Source of the DNA: Psococerastis gibbosa | Taxonomy: Eukaryota; Arthropoda; Insecta; Psocodea; Psocidae | Assembly (NCBI GenBank): GCA_963971405.1 | Contig: OZ020486.1 | Coordinates: 26,373,419 to 26,437,418 of the forward strand | Direction of reading: 5' to 3' | Length of the DNA: 64,000 nt | In this document: piece after piece, positions 22,310-33,117 of the stretch | Layout of the letters: every line of letters begins with the position of its first letter | How positions within the stretch are numbered: the stretch's first letter is position 1 | Translations under genes and position numbers: made by a program | The notes under the pieces: model-generated | Databases searched by the model: none | What the model saw: only the letters and a program-made list of their open reading frames with translations | What the model was told of the DNA's origin: nothing

Positions 22310-22698
22310 GGCGGGGATTCCACCGACCGGCTAGGGCTAAATACAAAAACGGTGACGTGGTAGCAGACATTCAAGACTTAAGCGGGGTTTCCACCGACCT
22401 CTCATTGCAGAATGCAAATGACATTGACGGAAATTTGGTTTTTCTTTTTATAGAAATCTATTAAAATGTTTGTAATTAACCTATCCCATGACGCCATTTT
22501 TTAATTTTAGTTTGTTTGTGATTTTACTCTATGATCATTGATCAATTTTAACTATGACATAGAGTAAAACAAACATTTCCGTCAATGTCATTTGCATTCT
22601 GCAATGCGAGGTCGGTGGAAACCCGCCTAAGTCTTGAATGTCTGCTACCACGTCACCGTTTTTGTATTTAGCCCTAGCCGGTCGGTGGAATCCCCGCC
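22310..22698. mobile_element. Nested palindromic MITE composite, copy C (outer element)
   Basis: A 389-bp TA-flanked palindrome (TA at 22308-22309 and 22699-22700). The outer arms are about 70 bp and nearly perfect, starting GGCGGGGATTCCACCGACC and including GACGTGGTAGCAGACAT (22354-22370; complement 22638-22654). The outer arms are interrupted exactly at their dyad, a TA within GACTTAAGTC, by a second MITE of related tip sequence. The composite lies 36 bp downstream of the retrotransposon. Confidence 0.9.
22381..22627. mobile_element. Inner MITE of composite C
   Basis: A 247-bp palindrome between TA 22379-22380 and TA 22628-22629. Arms start (A/G)GCGGGGTTTCCACCGACCT and run through GCAGAATGCAAATGACATTG to the right-hand complement. 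The interior contains TTTTTATAGAAATCTATTAAAATG and ATGATCATTGATCAATTTTAAC. The same interior occurs at 26072-26266 (partial) and 62991-63233. Confidence 0.9.
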
Positions 22699-22700
22699 TA

Positions 22701-23334
22701 AGACAGACAAGTCATGTACACATTATTTAACAATTTCCCTGTCGAAGGTGTCAGTGCCAGCGTAAAAAAATAAACGATATGTACTACCAACCAGCACAGA
22801 CTAAAACCGAAAAGGACCTGCCCGCATCAGGTGGCTGGGGGCATAGAACGGATGCCAAAAGGAATAAAGGAAGGATTCAAAACGGAGCCAGCATAATCCA
22901 AGCTAACTAAGCTAAGGTATTTTGCCTTACATAATATCTTTACTATATAAGAAGAGGTTCAAGTAAATGCTGAAAACAATGGTAAGAAACATTTTTTTCG
23001 CTGATTTTTCCTCTTATTACAGAAACCTGGCTACCGTAAAAAGGAATGAGTATAATAGCCAATAGGGTCAATAATCGGGCCAAATAAGAAGCGCAACGGC
23101 CAGACTGCGGGGTGGCTTAGATTTGATCCACATGTAGGGTGCTCAACAATAGAAACGGTCGTTCCTCAGTAGGTTCCATTTCTTTGCAACAATGCTCATC
23201 AATTATTATTGTCTTTTTCTATTGTATATGTAGCACCATTCCAAGTTATTCACTAAGAAGTATTAAATTGCCATCTATGGGCATTGACTTCTACTTTAAA
23301 ATTCGAATACGAAGACAAGTACATACAGTACATT
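22701..23334. other. Unassigned stretch
   Basis: No gene recognised; unique-looking sequence between two MITEs. Confidence 0.4.
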
Positions 23335-23524
23335 GGTGGCTATTCCACTTGTCAATTTTCCCGTCAAATGTGATCAACAAGAGTCTGCGCTAACATATTA
23401 CAACTTAATTTATAATAGATAAGTTAAGTATCCACATAATAGTCTCCTTAAATTAAGTTATAATATGTTAGGAGACTCTTTTTAATCACATTTGACGGGA
23501 AAATTGACCAGTGGAATACCCGCC
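23335..23524. mobile_element. Palindromic MITE, copy D
   Basis: About 190 bp. The left arm GGTGGCTATTCCACTTGTC and the right-arm end GACCAGTGGAATACCCGCC are imperfect complements that extend through TTTTCCCGTCAAATGTGAT. The centre holds a separate AT-rich palindrome (CTAACATATTACAACTTAAT ... AAGTTATAATATGTTAG) plus GATAAGTTAAGTATC and ATAGTCTCCTTA, which recur in copies F and G. The left TA is changed to TT. Confidence 0.82.
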
Positions 23525-23610
23525 TTAGCTAATGCAGGCTACACTATTACGATACATCTGGCGTCTACCCAATAAATTGTGGATTTGTCCGAAAGTTATT
23601 TAATGGGAGC

Positions 23611-23690
23611 TCAGCACTCTCGCCTCAGTGGTAGAATGCTACCTGCCACGCGAGAGGGGGCGGCCGGGGTTCGATTCCCATCCAATTCAA
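23611..23690 (+). repeat. tRNA-Gly(GCC)-like sequence, tRNA pseudogene or SINE head
   Basis: Contains CAGTGGTAGAATGCT (A-box region), CTGCCACGCG matching the Gly anticodon loop, and box B GGTTCGATTCC (23668-23678). The acceptor ends do not pair and the anticodon stem is disrupted; instead CTCTCGC (upstream) pairs with GCGAGAG. It is therefore not a working tRNA. It may be the promoter part of a second SINE family. Confidence 0.6.
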
Positions 23691-23806
23691 CAATTTTCTC
23701 ATATATAAGAGATGCCCGTTACATCACTTTCGTCGTAAATTCTATGTATCGAGTCAGGTCATTTCCATCCCACAAAAAATGGTAACAATCCAGATTTCAG
23801 GACCAG

Positions 23807-23995
23807 CAAGGCCGTAGCCAAGGGGGGGTTCATGGGGGTTCGGTTCAAACCCCCCCCCCCCCCCCAAATGAAATGACTTGATACTAGATAGAATCGGATT
23901 TTGAGAGGAGAAATAAAAACTACCATGTAATATCCAATGCAATTTCTGAACCCCCCCCCCCCCCCCCCCGAAGAAAAATCCTGGCTACGGCTTTG
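23807..23995. mobile_element. hAT-type MITE, poly-C family
   Basis: 189 bp, from CAAGGCCGTAGCCAAGG to CCTGGCTACGGCTTTG (inverted). Flanking octamers are AGGACCAG (23799-23806) and AGGAGCAG (23996-24003), one mismatch apart. The interior has long C runs and TGATACTAGATAGAATCGG shared with 6075-6199. Confidence 0.87.
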
Positions 23996-24375
23996 AGGAG
24001 CAGAAAGGGTTACACAAGAAAAATTTAACTTATTATTGAGTTCGAAGTACAGTATCCATATACGTTATGTGTATAATGTTTAATCACAGCCTATATTTGT
24101 TATTAGAGTACTAAATATACAATGTACTAGACTGAAATGTCAGCAGATTGTGTAACGTGAAGTTTAAGCTATTAAAAACGGGTTAGGCTAAGGGGCTCAA
24201 ATAATGAACCGTTGGAATTAAATGTTTTTTGTTCGTTAGAGCGGTGACGAGGAAGTTAATTGAATGCTCCTGTACCGCATGGTAGACATGCTTGTTCTTC
24301 ATTATTATGTCTCACAGTCAGAGTGGCTTGGTAGTCGTCATTATATTAGAGTGTGTACACAAGTATAGTGGACCT

Positions 24376-24542
24376 CAAGACCGTGCCCAGGTTTTGAATT
24401 CAGGGGGGGGGGTCCAAACATTTTTTTAACGTAATTTATTAATGGATAAATTCTTTAAATGATATACAGGTTTACCTACAAAAAAAATCGAGGGGGGAGG
24501 GGGTTCCGGACCCCATGGACCACCCCCCTGGGCACGGCCATG
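24376..24542. mobile_element. hAT-type MITE, CCGTGCCCAGG family
   Basis: 167 bp, from CAAGACCGTGCCCAGG to CCTGGGCACGGCCATG. The 8-bp flanks are GTGGACCT (24368-24375) and GTGGACTT (24543-24550), one mismatch apart. Interior: a G run, then TTAATGGATAAATTCTTTAA. A reverse-oriented relative lies at 53881-54038. Confidence 0.87.
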
Positions 24543-24920
24543 GTGGACTTGAATATTAGGATGGTCGCACGATAATGAAGATAATGAAACCATTTTTTTT
24601 ATTATTCCAATACTTGAATAAACATACATTTTTTGTGAAATCAAAGAAACTCAGTGTGTCGACCTTCAATAATTCCTGGTCACACTGTAATGCTTTAGTA
24701 AAATAATTCTAATTTTGAAGTACTGTATGCGACGAATGTGATCATTATTTTTTTAATCAATTATTAATTGAACACAATTTGGGGGAAAAATTGAACGGTT
24801 GAACCTGACACACATTATTAGGCAACATTTACTGTGACACAATCATTAATAGTTTTATATGCTATGACACTATTCTGCAACTTAAAGTAATTCCATTTGA
24901 AAACATCGTAGTAACTTAAG

Positions 24921-25304
24921 AGTGTACAGCCCGTAGGAAATTGGCTGCCCGAAATTTAATACTTTTTATTTTTTATTTAACAAACTAAGCATGTTATTGA
25001 AGATTTGGCTCATCAAAGTTGTAGAAGGCAACTTCATGCATCATATTATAAGATATTTTTAATTTTCGTAATTGCTGTTTTTTCATAAACGTGCAAATAT
25101 TTAAAAACAATAACTTTTCACGTATTAGCGATTTTATAAAAAAAAAACTACAATTTCGAAAACTAAAAATACTTAATTATATGATGCATTACGTAGTCTT
25201 CTATAACTTTGATGAGCCAAATCTTTAATAACATGCTTAGTTAATTAAATAAAAAATAAAAGTATTGAATTTCGGGCTGCCACTTTCCTACGGGCTTTAA
25301 ACTC
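24921..25304. mobile_element. Foldback element at TTAA, copy 1
   Basis: A 384-bp palindrome between TTAA (24917-24920) and TTAA (25305-25308). The arms start GAGTGTACAGCCCGTAGG and are complementary for about 150 bp each, through GATTTGGCTCATCAAAGTTG and GCATCATAT, around an AT-rich loop. No coding capacity. TTAA targets are typical of piggyBac-mobilised elements; the assignment is inference. Confidence 0.82.
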
Positions 25305-25308
25305 TTAA

Positions 25309-25937
25309 GAAAAAAAAATGAAGCGTATTGGATTTTTGGGGTGTATTCATCTAAATTTTGTCTAGCTACCATCTCCTCTTAATAGATATACGGTAAACAG
25401 CCAGTTCATAATTTATCGAAGCTATCGTCACTATCGTAGCCTGTATGCAATGAAAGGTTTTTGAATAACATTGCATTGATAAAACAGCTAAAATCGCAGG
25501 AATAAGGTGGGTGGAAAGCAATTATTGCACCGCCAGTAGACACACATCTGGTAACATACCTACCCCTCACACACTTCCGGAGCCCCTTTTATAACGGCTG
25601 CTTTGTATATCTTAGTTAAGTGCACTGCATTTTTTTATGGGATTTTACTCATTTTTTATTTTATTGCTACTTGGTAGTAAAGTTTTTACTAGGGACTGCT
25701 TTTTTGCTCATGAACAGCCTTATTCAATCAATCACTGGGGGCACTTCTTTAAAACAGCCCAAAGGAATTGATTCATACATACCTTACGAATGGTAATTAT
25801 GATAATTATAGTTGAACATATTTTCTGCATTATAGCCTAGTCGACTACAGACGTTAACGATGAGATCAAATCAAAATCAAAAAATTATTGTCCGCTTTGA
25901 CTATTTTTCCTCAAATTGTTAGATAGTACCTAACATC
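25309..25937. other. Unassigned stretch
   Basis: Nothing recognised. Confidence 0.4.
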
Positions 25938-26071
25938 AGGGACTGATCAAGCCCCTTCTTTGGGAGGGTAATGTTAGGTCAAAATATAATAAACCATTTA
26001 TTACGAAGATTAAATTATAACGTAATTAATTTACTTACAACATACTACCTTTTTTTTGGGGGGGGGGGGCA
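25938..26071. mobile_element. hAT-type MITE fragment
   Basis: CAGGGACTGATCAAGCCC and the GGTCAAAATATAATAAA...TAACGTAATTAATTTACTTAC interior match the MITEs at 9832 and 39285. It ends abruptly after a G run and GCAGC, where palindromic MITE sequence begins. Confidence 0.68.
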
Positions 26072-26266
26072 GCTTTTCTTTTTATAGAAATCTATTGAAA
26101 TGTTTGTACTTAACATATCCCATGACGCCATTTTTTAATTATAATTTGTTTGTTTGTGATTTTACTCTATGATCATTGATCAATTTTAACTATGGCATAG
26201 AATAAAACAAAAATTTTCGTCAATGTCATTTGCATTCTGCAATGAGAGGTCGGTGGAATACCCGCC
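26072..26266. mobile_element. Truncated inner-type palindromic MITE
   Basis: Carries the interior and right arm of the inner element of composites C and H, ending GAGGTCGGTGGAATACCCGCC. The left arm is missing and is replaced by the hAT MITE fragment. Confidence 0.8.
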
Positions 26267-26269
26267 TTA

Positions 26270-27283
26270 GTTAAGTGTTAAGAACTAATATTGATTATAT
26301 AGGCCAGAAGATTAATTGTGAAGTTTATAAATTAACTGACCTTTGCTGGACACACTAAGACGAGAAATGTAGAATAGGTCAGTCTGGGGACAAAAACGTC
26401 TATGCCTTGGGATACACAGACCGGGAACACCATCAATTATTGGCCTAGAAGTAGGAGCATCTGACATTCCAATGTTGGAAAATTTCAACACCAAATTTAC
26501 AACCATAAATTAACAAAATAAAAAAATAAAAAAAGGTTGTTAAAATAATTAACAAAAAACTCTTGTTATCAGAAGTGGTAGATTTGATCGAAAAAAAACA
26601 AGATGTAGAGATAAGACAACGTGGGGATTGCGTGCACGCACAGCACAGGGCTAACCGATTGTTTTTGCGCGGATTAAAGCCTAAGCCGATCTTTATTCCC
26701 TCGGGCACCGATCACCATCTGTTCTAATTTATCACTCAGTGTGGCTTTGGCGCCGCAATAATTCTACAAAATTGTTGAATAGTAGATTTAATTTTAATAC
26801 TTATATCATATACTACTATATTATATGTATATAGTACCTATTGTATATGTAGCATAAAAACAAAGTGCCTTGCTTATGGACATTTACCAATATGGACACC
26901 TGAGGAAAAGGACAGTTAAGCACATAAGTGGATTTAAGATTTGTTTTTGGGGGAGGGGGAGGCGAGGAACTTGTTTTGTATATTATATATATATATATGA
27001 TATATTCGTCAAAAATAGAGCTCATTGCCCCCTACCCCCTAGATCGACCAGTGGTTAAAAACAAAAAAACATGAAGCCTAATGCAGCTTATCTAATCAAT
27101 AACGACTGAAATTTGCTATACAGGTAGACTCGGTAACAAGTCAGTGGCGAACACAGATTTTTATTTTGGGGAGGGTCAAGGTCATCTCTCAAAATGCCGC
27201 CTCAGGTATAAACTGAGTATAAACACAATCAATCAATCAACCTTTCACCTAGGTGGGATAGACGGCGTCCAATACGGTTTGAT
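26270..27283. other. Unassigned stretch
   Basis: A (TA)n tract near 26983-26999 and a CAGTGGCGAACACAGATTTT motif near 27143 that may be a hAT terminus. No gene recognised. Confidence 0.4.
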
Positions 27284-27287
27284 TTAA

Positions 27288-27676
27288 GTGTGTACATCCA
27301 GCCCGTAGGAAATTGGTACCACGAAATTTAATACTGTTTATTTTTTATTTAATTAATTAAACTATTGTTATGTTATTAAAGATTTGGCTCATCAAAGTTG
27401 AAGAAGACTACTTCATGCATATTATGAGATATTTTTAATTTTCGAAATTGTAGGTTTTTCATAAACATTTTATTGACAATAACTTTTCACGTATTAATTA
27501 TCGATTTTATAAAAAAAACTACAATTTTGAAAACTAAAAATACCTTATTATATGATGCATGAAGTAGTCTTCTACAACTTTGATGAGTCAAATCTTTAGT
27601 AACATGCTTAGTTAATTAAATAAAAAATAAAAAGTATTAAATTTCGGGCTGCCACCTTCCTACGGGCTGTACACTC
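27288..27676. mobile_element. Foldback element at TTAA, copy 2
   Basis: A 389-bp relative of 24921-25304 in the same arrangement. Left TTAA at 27284-27287, right end TGAA (27677-27680). The CAGCCCGTAGGAAATTGG arm, the CATCAAAGTTG block and the CCTACGGGCTGTACACTC end are all present. Confidence 0.82.
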
Positions 27677-27680
27677 TGAA

Positions 27681-28849
27681 GTAACTGATTTAGTTTTTCC
27701 GAACAAGTCTGGTTGATACGTATGCAGAAGGAAACGAAACCAACCTTTATAGAAGTATTACAATAAAGCTTTTCATATTTCAAGTTTTTTATATGGGCGT
27801 TGCATAAAAATCATAAAATATTGTAAGTCAATTTACCCCCCATGAGTACTGCATGGGTGAGGACTTGCGATAGTTACGTAGTAAAATTGTGCATTTAAAT
27901 AAAAAATTTTCTATTTCACGTGGTCAAAAATTGTCTGTAGTCTGCAATCTGTCAGGAGTACATGGTAGAGAATTATACTACCTACGACAAGGAACTAGGA
28001 AGACATATAGGTTTGACTGACACTCGAAAAAAAATTCCACCCGTCCTTACCTTCCATCAGGTCATGTAGAGTAGTGGCGGGGACAGTGGTGTGTCCTACC
28101 TATACATTGTCAATCCACTTCCGGCAGTGCACCACTGCAAAAAGGACCCCGGTCCTGAATACTTATGAAACCCGATTTTCTATCACGTATTTGCGCTCCG
28201 GAAATGAAATTCCTAGCTCTTTTAAAATACAATGGTGCGTTTCCTTCGGTGCGCGTGTTATCATATAACAACTAGTTTTGTTTTAGGTCAGAATGTACTC
28301 TGTATTGTATTTAGGTAAATACAGTAAATAAAGGTTGAATACGTTTTTTTTTTTTTTTAAAGATTATTCGCATACCAACAATTCAATGAATGTATCCGAA
28401 TAACCTCTGCAGCCGCCTCTGTAGGTAATACCAGTGTTGATTACGACAGGTTTCCGATCGCATGATGTGTACAGACTCGCACGAGTACGAACAAGCTGCC
28501 ATTATGCCATCGAAGGCCATTTGAGCATACTGTGTTGACTATAGTTCATTGTCACGTCTAGGAAGAAATCCAGGGGGGCTCATTGACTCAACAGCAAAAA
28601 AAAAGTTTCACAACAGAAACAATAGTTCCGGTTCTTAAGTATGCCCGTAGTTACAAGCTCGTTGTCCAAATAAGTTTTACAAAACACAAATATGGCCACA
28701 GCTACCAATACGATAGCCTTATCCCTATATTAATTTAGTGAGGGCATGCAAGACATAGACTACCGTAGCGCTCCGGGGATACAGAGACAAAACTTCTATA
28801 GTAGTAGTATGGTTTGACACAGTCTCAGGCCACGGTGTGGGCCCATAGG
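27681..28849. other. Unassigned stretch
   Basis: A possible SINE-head fragment at 28056-28083 (GTCATGTAGAGTAGTGGCGG) and a poly-T tract at about 28346. No gene recognised. Confidence 0.4.
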
Positions 28850-29045
28850 ACTCCAGTGGACCTCCTGATTATAGTGGATTCCGAACCACTTGGGAAACAC
28901 AGTGAAGTCACACGATTAGTTCGGAGGTGACCAGGATAAGTCCTACCATGTTTCCCTACCGGCATTGTGAACACGACCAATTTATCTGCAGCTTTGAACC
29001 TGCTCTGGTCCACTGGATTCAACTTGGTATGGCGGCCGGCGACAA
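28850..29045 (-). repeat. Dispersed coding-like repeat, copy 1
   Basis: On the minus strand this matches 52905-53125 over about 190 bp with gaps: GTTGAATCCA.TGGA.CAGAGCA, GGGGAACATGG.GGGACTT-like blocks, CCTGGTCACCTCCGA, TAATCGTGTGACTT and a strongly matching stretch GTGGTTCGGAATCCACTATA onward. Both copies stay open in one frame (PSGSESTIIRRST). It is probably a piece of an unidentified mobile element. Confidence 0.6.
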
Positions 29046-29134
29046 AACTTCTAAGAATGAGAATTTTTTTATGGTCAGTCACCACGATTGAATATTTGTA
29101 GGCTACGTCTTCTTAGGAATTATAAAGGTGCCGT

Positions 29135-29327
29135 CAGTGGCGGTTTTAGAATTTTTAAAAGGGGGGGGGGGCATTGACAAGATATCAGACCCGACTAGTT
29201 TAATACTGGGGGTTTCCAAACATTTTTCACTTTATTATTTCAAAAGGAGTATACTATAAAATACTCCTGTGAACTGTCAAGGGGGAGGGGGCTTCCGCGC
29301 CCCCCCCCCCCCTTGAAACTGCCAGTA
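29135..29327. mobile_element. hAT-type MITE, poly-G/poly-C core
   Basis: 193 bp, from CAGTGGCGGTTTTAG to AAACTGCCAGTA, with exact 8-bp flanks GGTGCCGT (29127-29134 and 29328-29335). Interior: an 11-G run, a central TTTCACTTTATTATTTCAAA block and a C run. The terminal bases at the right are degraded. Confidence 0.85.
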
Positions 29328-29339
29328 GGTGCCGTATTT

Positions 29340-32300
29340 ACCGAAAGAGAGCGATGAGCGAAATAAGGCTGCTGCAAGGCACGCGTCTGAATTCACAGGA
29401 AGACGCTGGAGTCTGGACTCAGGAGCAGCCTCGGGCTGTTCGTATCTGCCCTATATTTATGGCTTCATTCACTAATAACACCAGCTGGATCCAAAATGTA
29501 TCTCAGGTTTCACTATGTTTCTTCTCTAGCTCTAGATGGGTTTACTTTATAGAAATTTAGTTAAATGATTATGGCTGCTATGACATAAATACTGATCAGG
29601 TGCGTGCATACAATATACTAAATTGGTCATTAAGGAATACAGTACTCCACTGTAATTAATTATTTATGTTTGTAGGCTATGTTCGTAAATAGTAAGCAAA
29701 CCTGTAGCCCAATTTAGTCTGACTGTTGAATTTTCCCATTAACAAATTAAGTAAGATAGACGTAACTTTATTGCCTAATGCTAACAATTTCTTCAAAATC
29801 AAAATCGTATTTAAATTAAAAAACTTTGTGAATCTCCTCGGCTACAAATTTTCGGGTCAGGCATAGCCTAGTTGGTAGACACCTAGACTATGTATTGGAA
29901 GGTCAAGATTCGAGATTCAACATAGGAGGAAAAATTTTGCGCCGAACAAAAATAGCTATTATCAACGGAGGGGTAGAGCATGTCGCTGACCACAATATCC
30001 CTAATAGAGTATAGTGGTCAAGAGTAGCCCACTGCTCTGGTAGCCCTCAGGTCTATGTGTAATATGTATAGCTCATTGAACATTGCCCATTCATTGATTA
30101 TCGGAACATTGTTGGTATTTTTTCCGAATAAATTTTTAGCACAAGCAGCTTGGTTTACCCGGCCCACACCGAACACAAGTACCTATTTAAGCAAAAATTT
30201 TCCTCAGTGCACTCCTGCTTGTAGTTATATAACTCTTAAAACTCGTAAAATCTAAACATTACTGCTACCAAAATTCATTAATCTCCATAATTTTGGACAT
30301 ATTTTATCAAAAATATTCCCTGGGGCCTGGGGAAGACCACCCTCTGTTCGTAGTTACGGTAAAATTTAAACGTAGCTGCTATCAAAAATCAAAATGCAAA
30401 AATCCCCACTAATTTGTAGCACCTATTTTATTATTAGTTTTCCCGGGGGTGACCCCTGGCTCTCCTATTTGTATAATATGTGTAAAAGTTGGTCTTTGAA
30501 TACATACCCTAGACCATAATTTTACTACATTTCATTCGAGTAGTACTATCGACTGAAAGAGAGTGTTTAGGTTGATTTTGTGGGTTTCTTTTAAATTTGT
30601 ATACCTCAATTCCAAAAAATACCATAAATACCACCTAACTCCTGGAAAAGATTTGTCCCTGGATGTTGGTGTCTGTATACCACCTGACAGAGATTGCGTG
30701 CGCCGTGCACCACATGGTGCAAACCGTGGCCCATCTGGCAGTCGGCACCACCCCTACCAAAATCTTCCAACCTTTATCCTGCGACTCAATGTTTCCATAG
30801 TTTCAAGGAAACCCAATGAAATTTGTATTTCAATTTATGTGCCCTTTCAGACTAACTGCTTCTTTAAGAGCATGAGGGCCGTAGACATTTCATGATTTCC
30901 CACTACTAAATCTGCCATTTTTTTTTTTTAAATGTAGGTATACGCGAGTTATTATGTATTTAGACTTTGCAAGTTATAGAAGACTATCTATACATCAACA
31001 TCATTACCTTCATGATAAGAAAAAATTGACAAACTATAGGGGCATAAATATTTATAAAATTATTGTATTTTTGGGTATATGGTATTTTGGTCAAGGAACC
31101 CTCTCGAATCAGAAAGAACCTCTAGGAACCAGAAGTCGTTCAGAACACCATGTCAAAGTTTCATCACAATCATCAACTGGGGGAAAATGAGGTCACTTTT
31201 ATCTTGTATTGTCAAAAGGCCAATTTCAAGTATATATATTGTATATATAATGAATGAATTATGATAATTGTATAGGCAATTCCAGGGCATGAAGACATTT
31301 GGAATTTTATGCATATAGAAAATTAAAAACGCGGCGACAGTGAAAAAATCAATACAATTGGAAAACTTATGATGGAATCGTGTTTGAAAATGCCGCATAA
31401 AGTTTTATCCGCCAATGAAATGTCAAAGGGGCCGTTCCGACAATGGGCCGGTCGTTTCCCAATTAAAGTTAATTACAGAATACCATGTTAACCACCATAA
31501 TTTAAAATCCTACAGATATACAACTGCTCTAGCCTTCAGATTAACATTGTGAAATATGTCGGATTCACATCAGACCATATCCACAGCGTTGAATTTGAAT
31601 ACTACTATTAACAAGGACAAACTTAAAAATAAGCGCAGTGAAACAGCGGAGTTAGGAGCACATGAGGGGGTGGGGGTACATTAAAAAAGATCTAAGGAAA
31701 AATGATTAAAAACAAGAAAATAACTTTTAGGGGAGTCTCGATTGTAACAAAGAATAATTTACAAATTTGGCAATCGTGTAAGGCGCCCCTGTACCTTGCC
31801 ACATGCGAATTTAACTTACTCTTGCCACAGAAGGCTTGCTAGAATTAGAAATTACGCGCAGCACGTAACACAGAAATTTGTCATAAAACTTACTATTAAA
31901 ACCTAATACCACTATTATTAACCCGAATTTGGTTAAGAGTCACGCTTAATGGTTACGCCAGACAGTTTGGGTCAATGGTAATACATGTCATATTGTTCAT
32001 GGTTGTCGTAGTCAATGTCGGCTGCTGAAATCGTGTAGACTACCTCATGTTTGCCATCAGCAGCCGAAATTCATACGGAAACAATACCATAATGTACATT
32101 AAATCGTACGTCGTTGGCAGGGCATGGGTCAATGGTCGCTAAAGTAGATCTACATCCATAACAAAACGCCTAAAATTATATTAATAAAATATATATAATA
32201 AATATAAATATTTTAAATAATATAAATATACAATAAATATTAACACAATTTTAACGAAGGGGGGGGGGGGGAGGAGGAGATAAAGAGACAGATCATCTTC

Positions 32301-32515
32301 ATTTGGGGTCTTTGTTCTATTATCTTTTCTAGAATAACAGAATCTATTGGATATTTTTATGTATACAGTATATATTATCTTTAATTCTTTATATTATCTT
32401 AAGTCTATGCTATTACTTTAAAAGACAAGCAAAGGGGGAAGTATCGACAGTTGAGCTGTCATTAAGACACTAAGGTTTCTTATAATATATGGTGATATTA
32501 TCACCATACCTTGTA
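29340..32515. other. Unassigned interval with degenerate repeat modules
   Basis: About 30285-30480 shows decayed GGGGAAGACC / CCCGGGGGTGACCCC modules like those at 6340. Open frames up to 110 codons (30563-30895) have no recognisable domain. Nothing else supported. Confidence 0.4.
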
Positions 32516-32523
32516 AGAACCGA

Positions 32524-32797
32524 CAGGCGCGGATCTACAGGGGGGCTATGGGGGCTATAGCCCCCCCCCCCCATTAGGGTCCTCAAAATGCGTAAACCCC
32601 CACTATTTCAGTCCTATTTTTCATAAATTTTCTCCCGGGGAGACTCCCGGGCCCCCCTTGTGCTCGATTGTATTAATTATCTATGATATAGAACCCTTAT
32701 TGCTCTGAAAATGCGTAAAACCCCAATATTTCAGCCCTATTTTTCTCGAAATTTAATCTTAGTCCCTCTCCTTGCTCTCATTCTAGATCCGCGCCTG
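32524..32797. mobile_element. hAT-type MITE with GGGAGACC modules
   Basis: 274 bp with exact 14-bp terminal inverted repeats CAGGCGCGGATCTA / TAGATCCGCGCCTG and an exact 8-bp target duplication AGAACCGA (32516-32523 and 32798-32805). The interior holds two copies of the AATGCGTAAA(C)CCC ... TTTCAG.CCTATTTTTC module, with a G/C-rich TCTCCCGGGGAGACTCCCGG between. It lies about 320 bp beyond the stop codon of the achaete-scute gene. Confidence 0.93.
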
Positions 32798-33117
32798 AGA
32801 ACCGATATAAATGTGGGTTGGTTTATGAACATTGCTTGTTCTTATTATTGACTATTACCTCCTATAATGTAACATCTACCATTAGGCCTCTATTCAATAT
32901 TATATATAGAAAGGAGGACATTAAAATTATCATAGCCAAGTATAACTTCTTAAACTAAATAAACTAATATCGTAGTCAAAAGACTGATACTGATGTCACA
33001 GTCTGCTAAAGGCAATGGACAGGAGCCTACCTTTGGCTCAGTTGGCTGGACCTTTAGAATGAGTTGAAGAGACTAGTCTACGTTGTTCAAAATTCAAACT
33101 TACCCAAGAGATGGGAT

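Noticed and set aside
30563..30895. 110-codon open frame
   Set aside because: No recognisable domain, composition like neighbouring non-coding DNA, and no supporting repeats.
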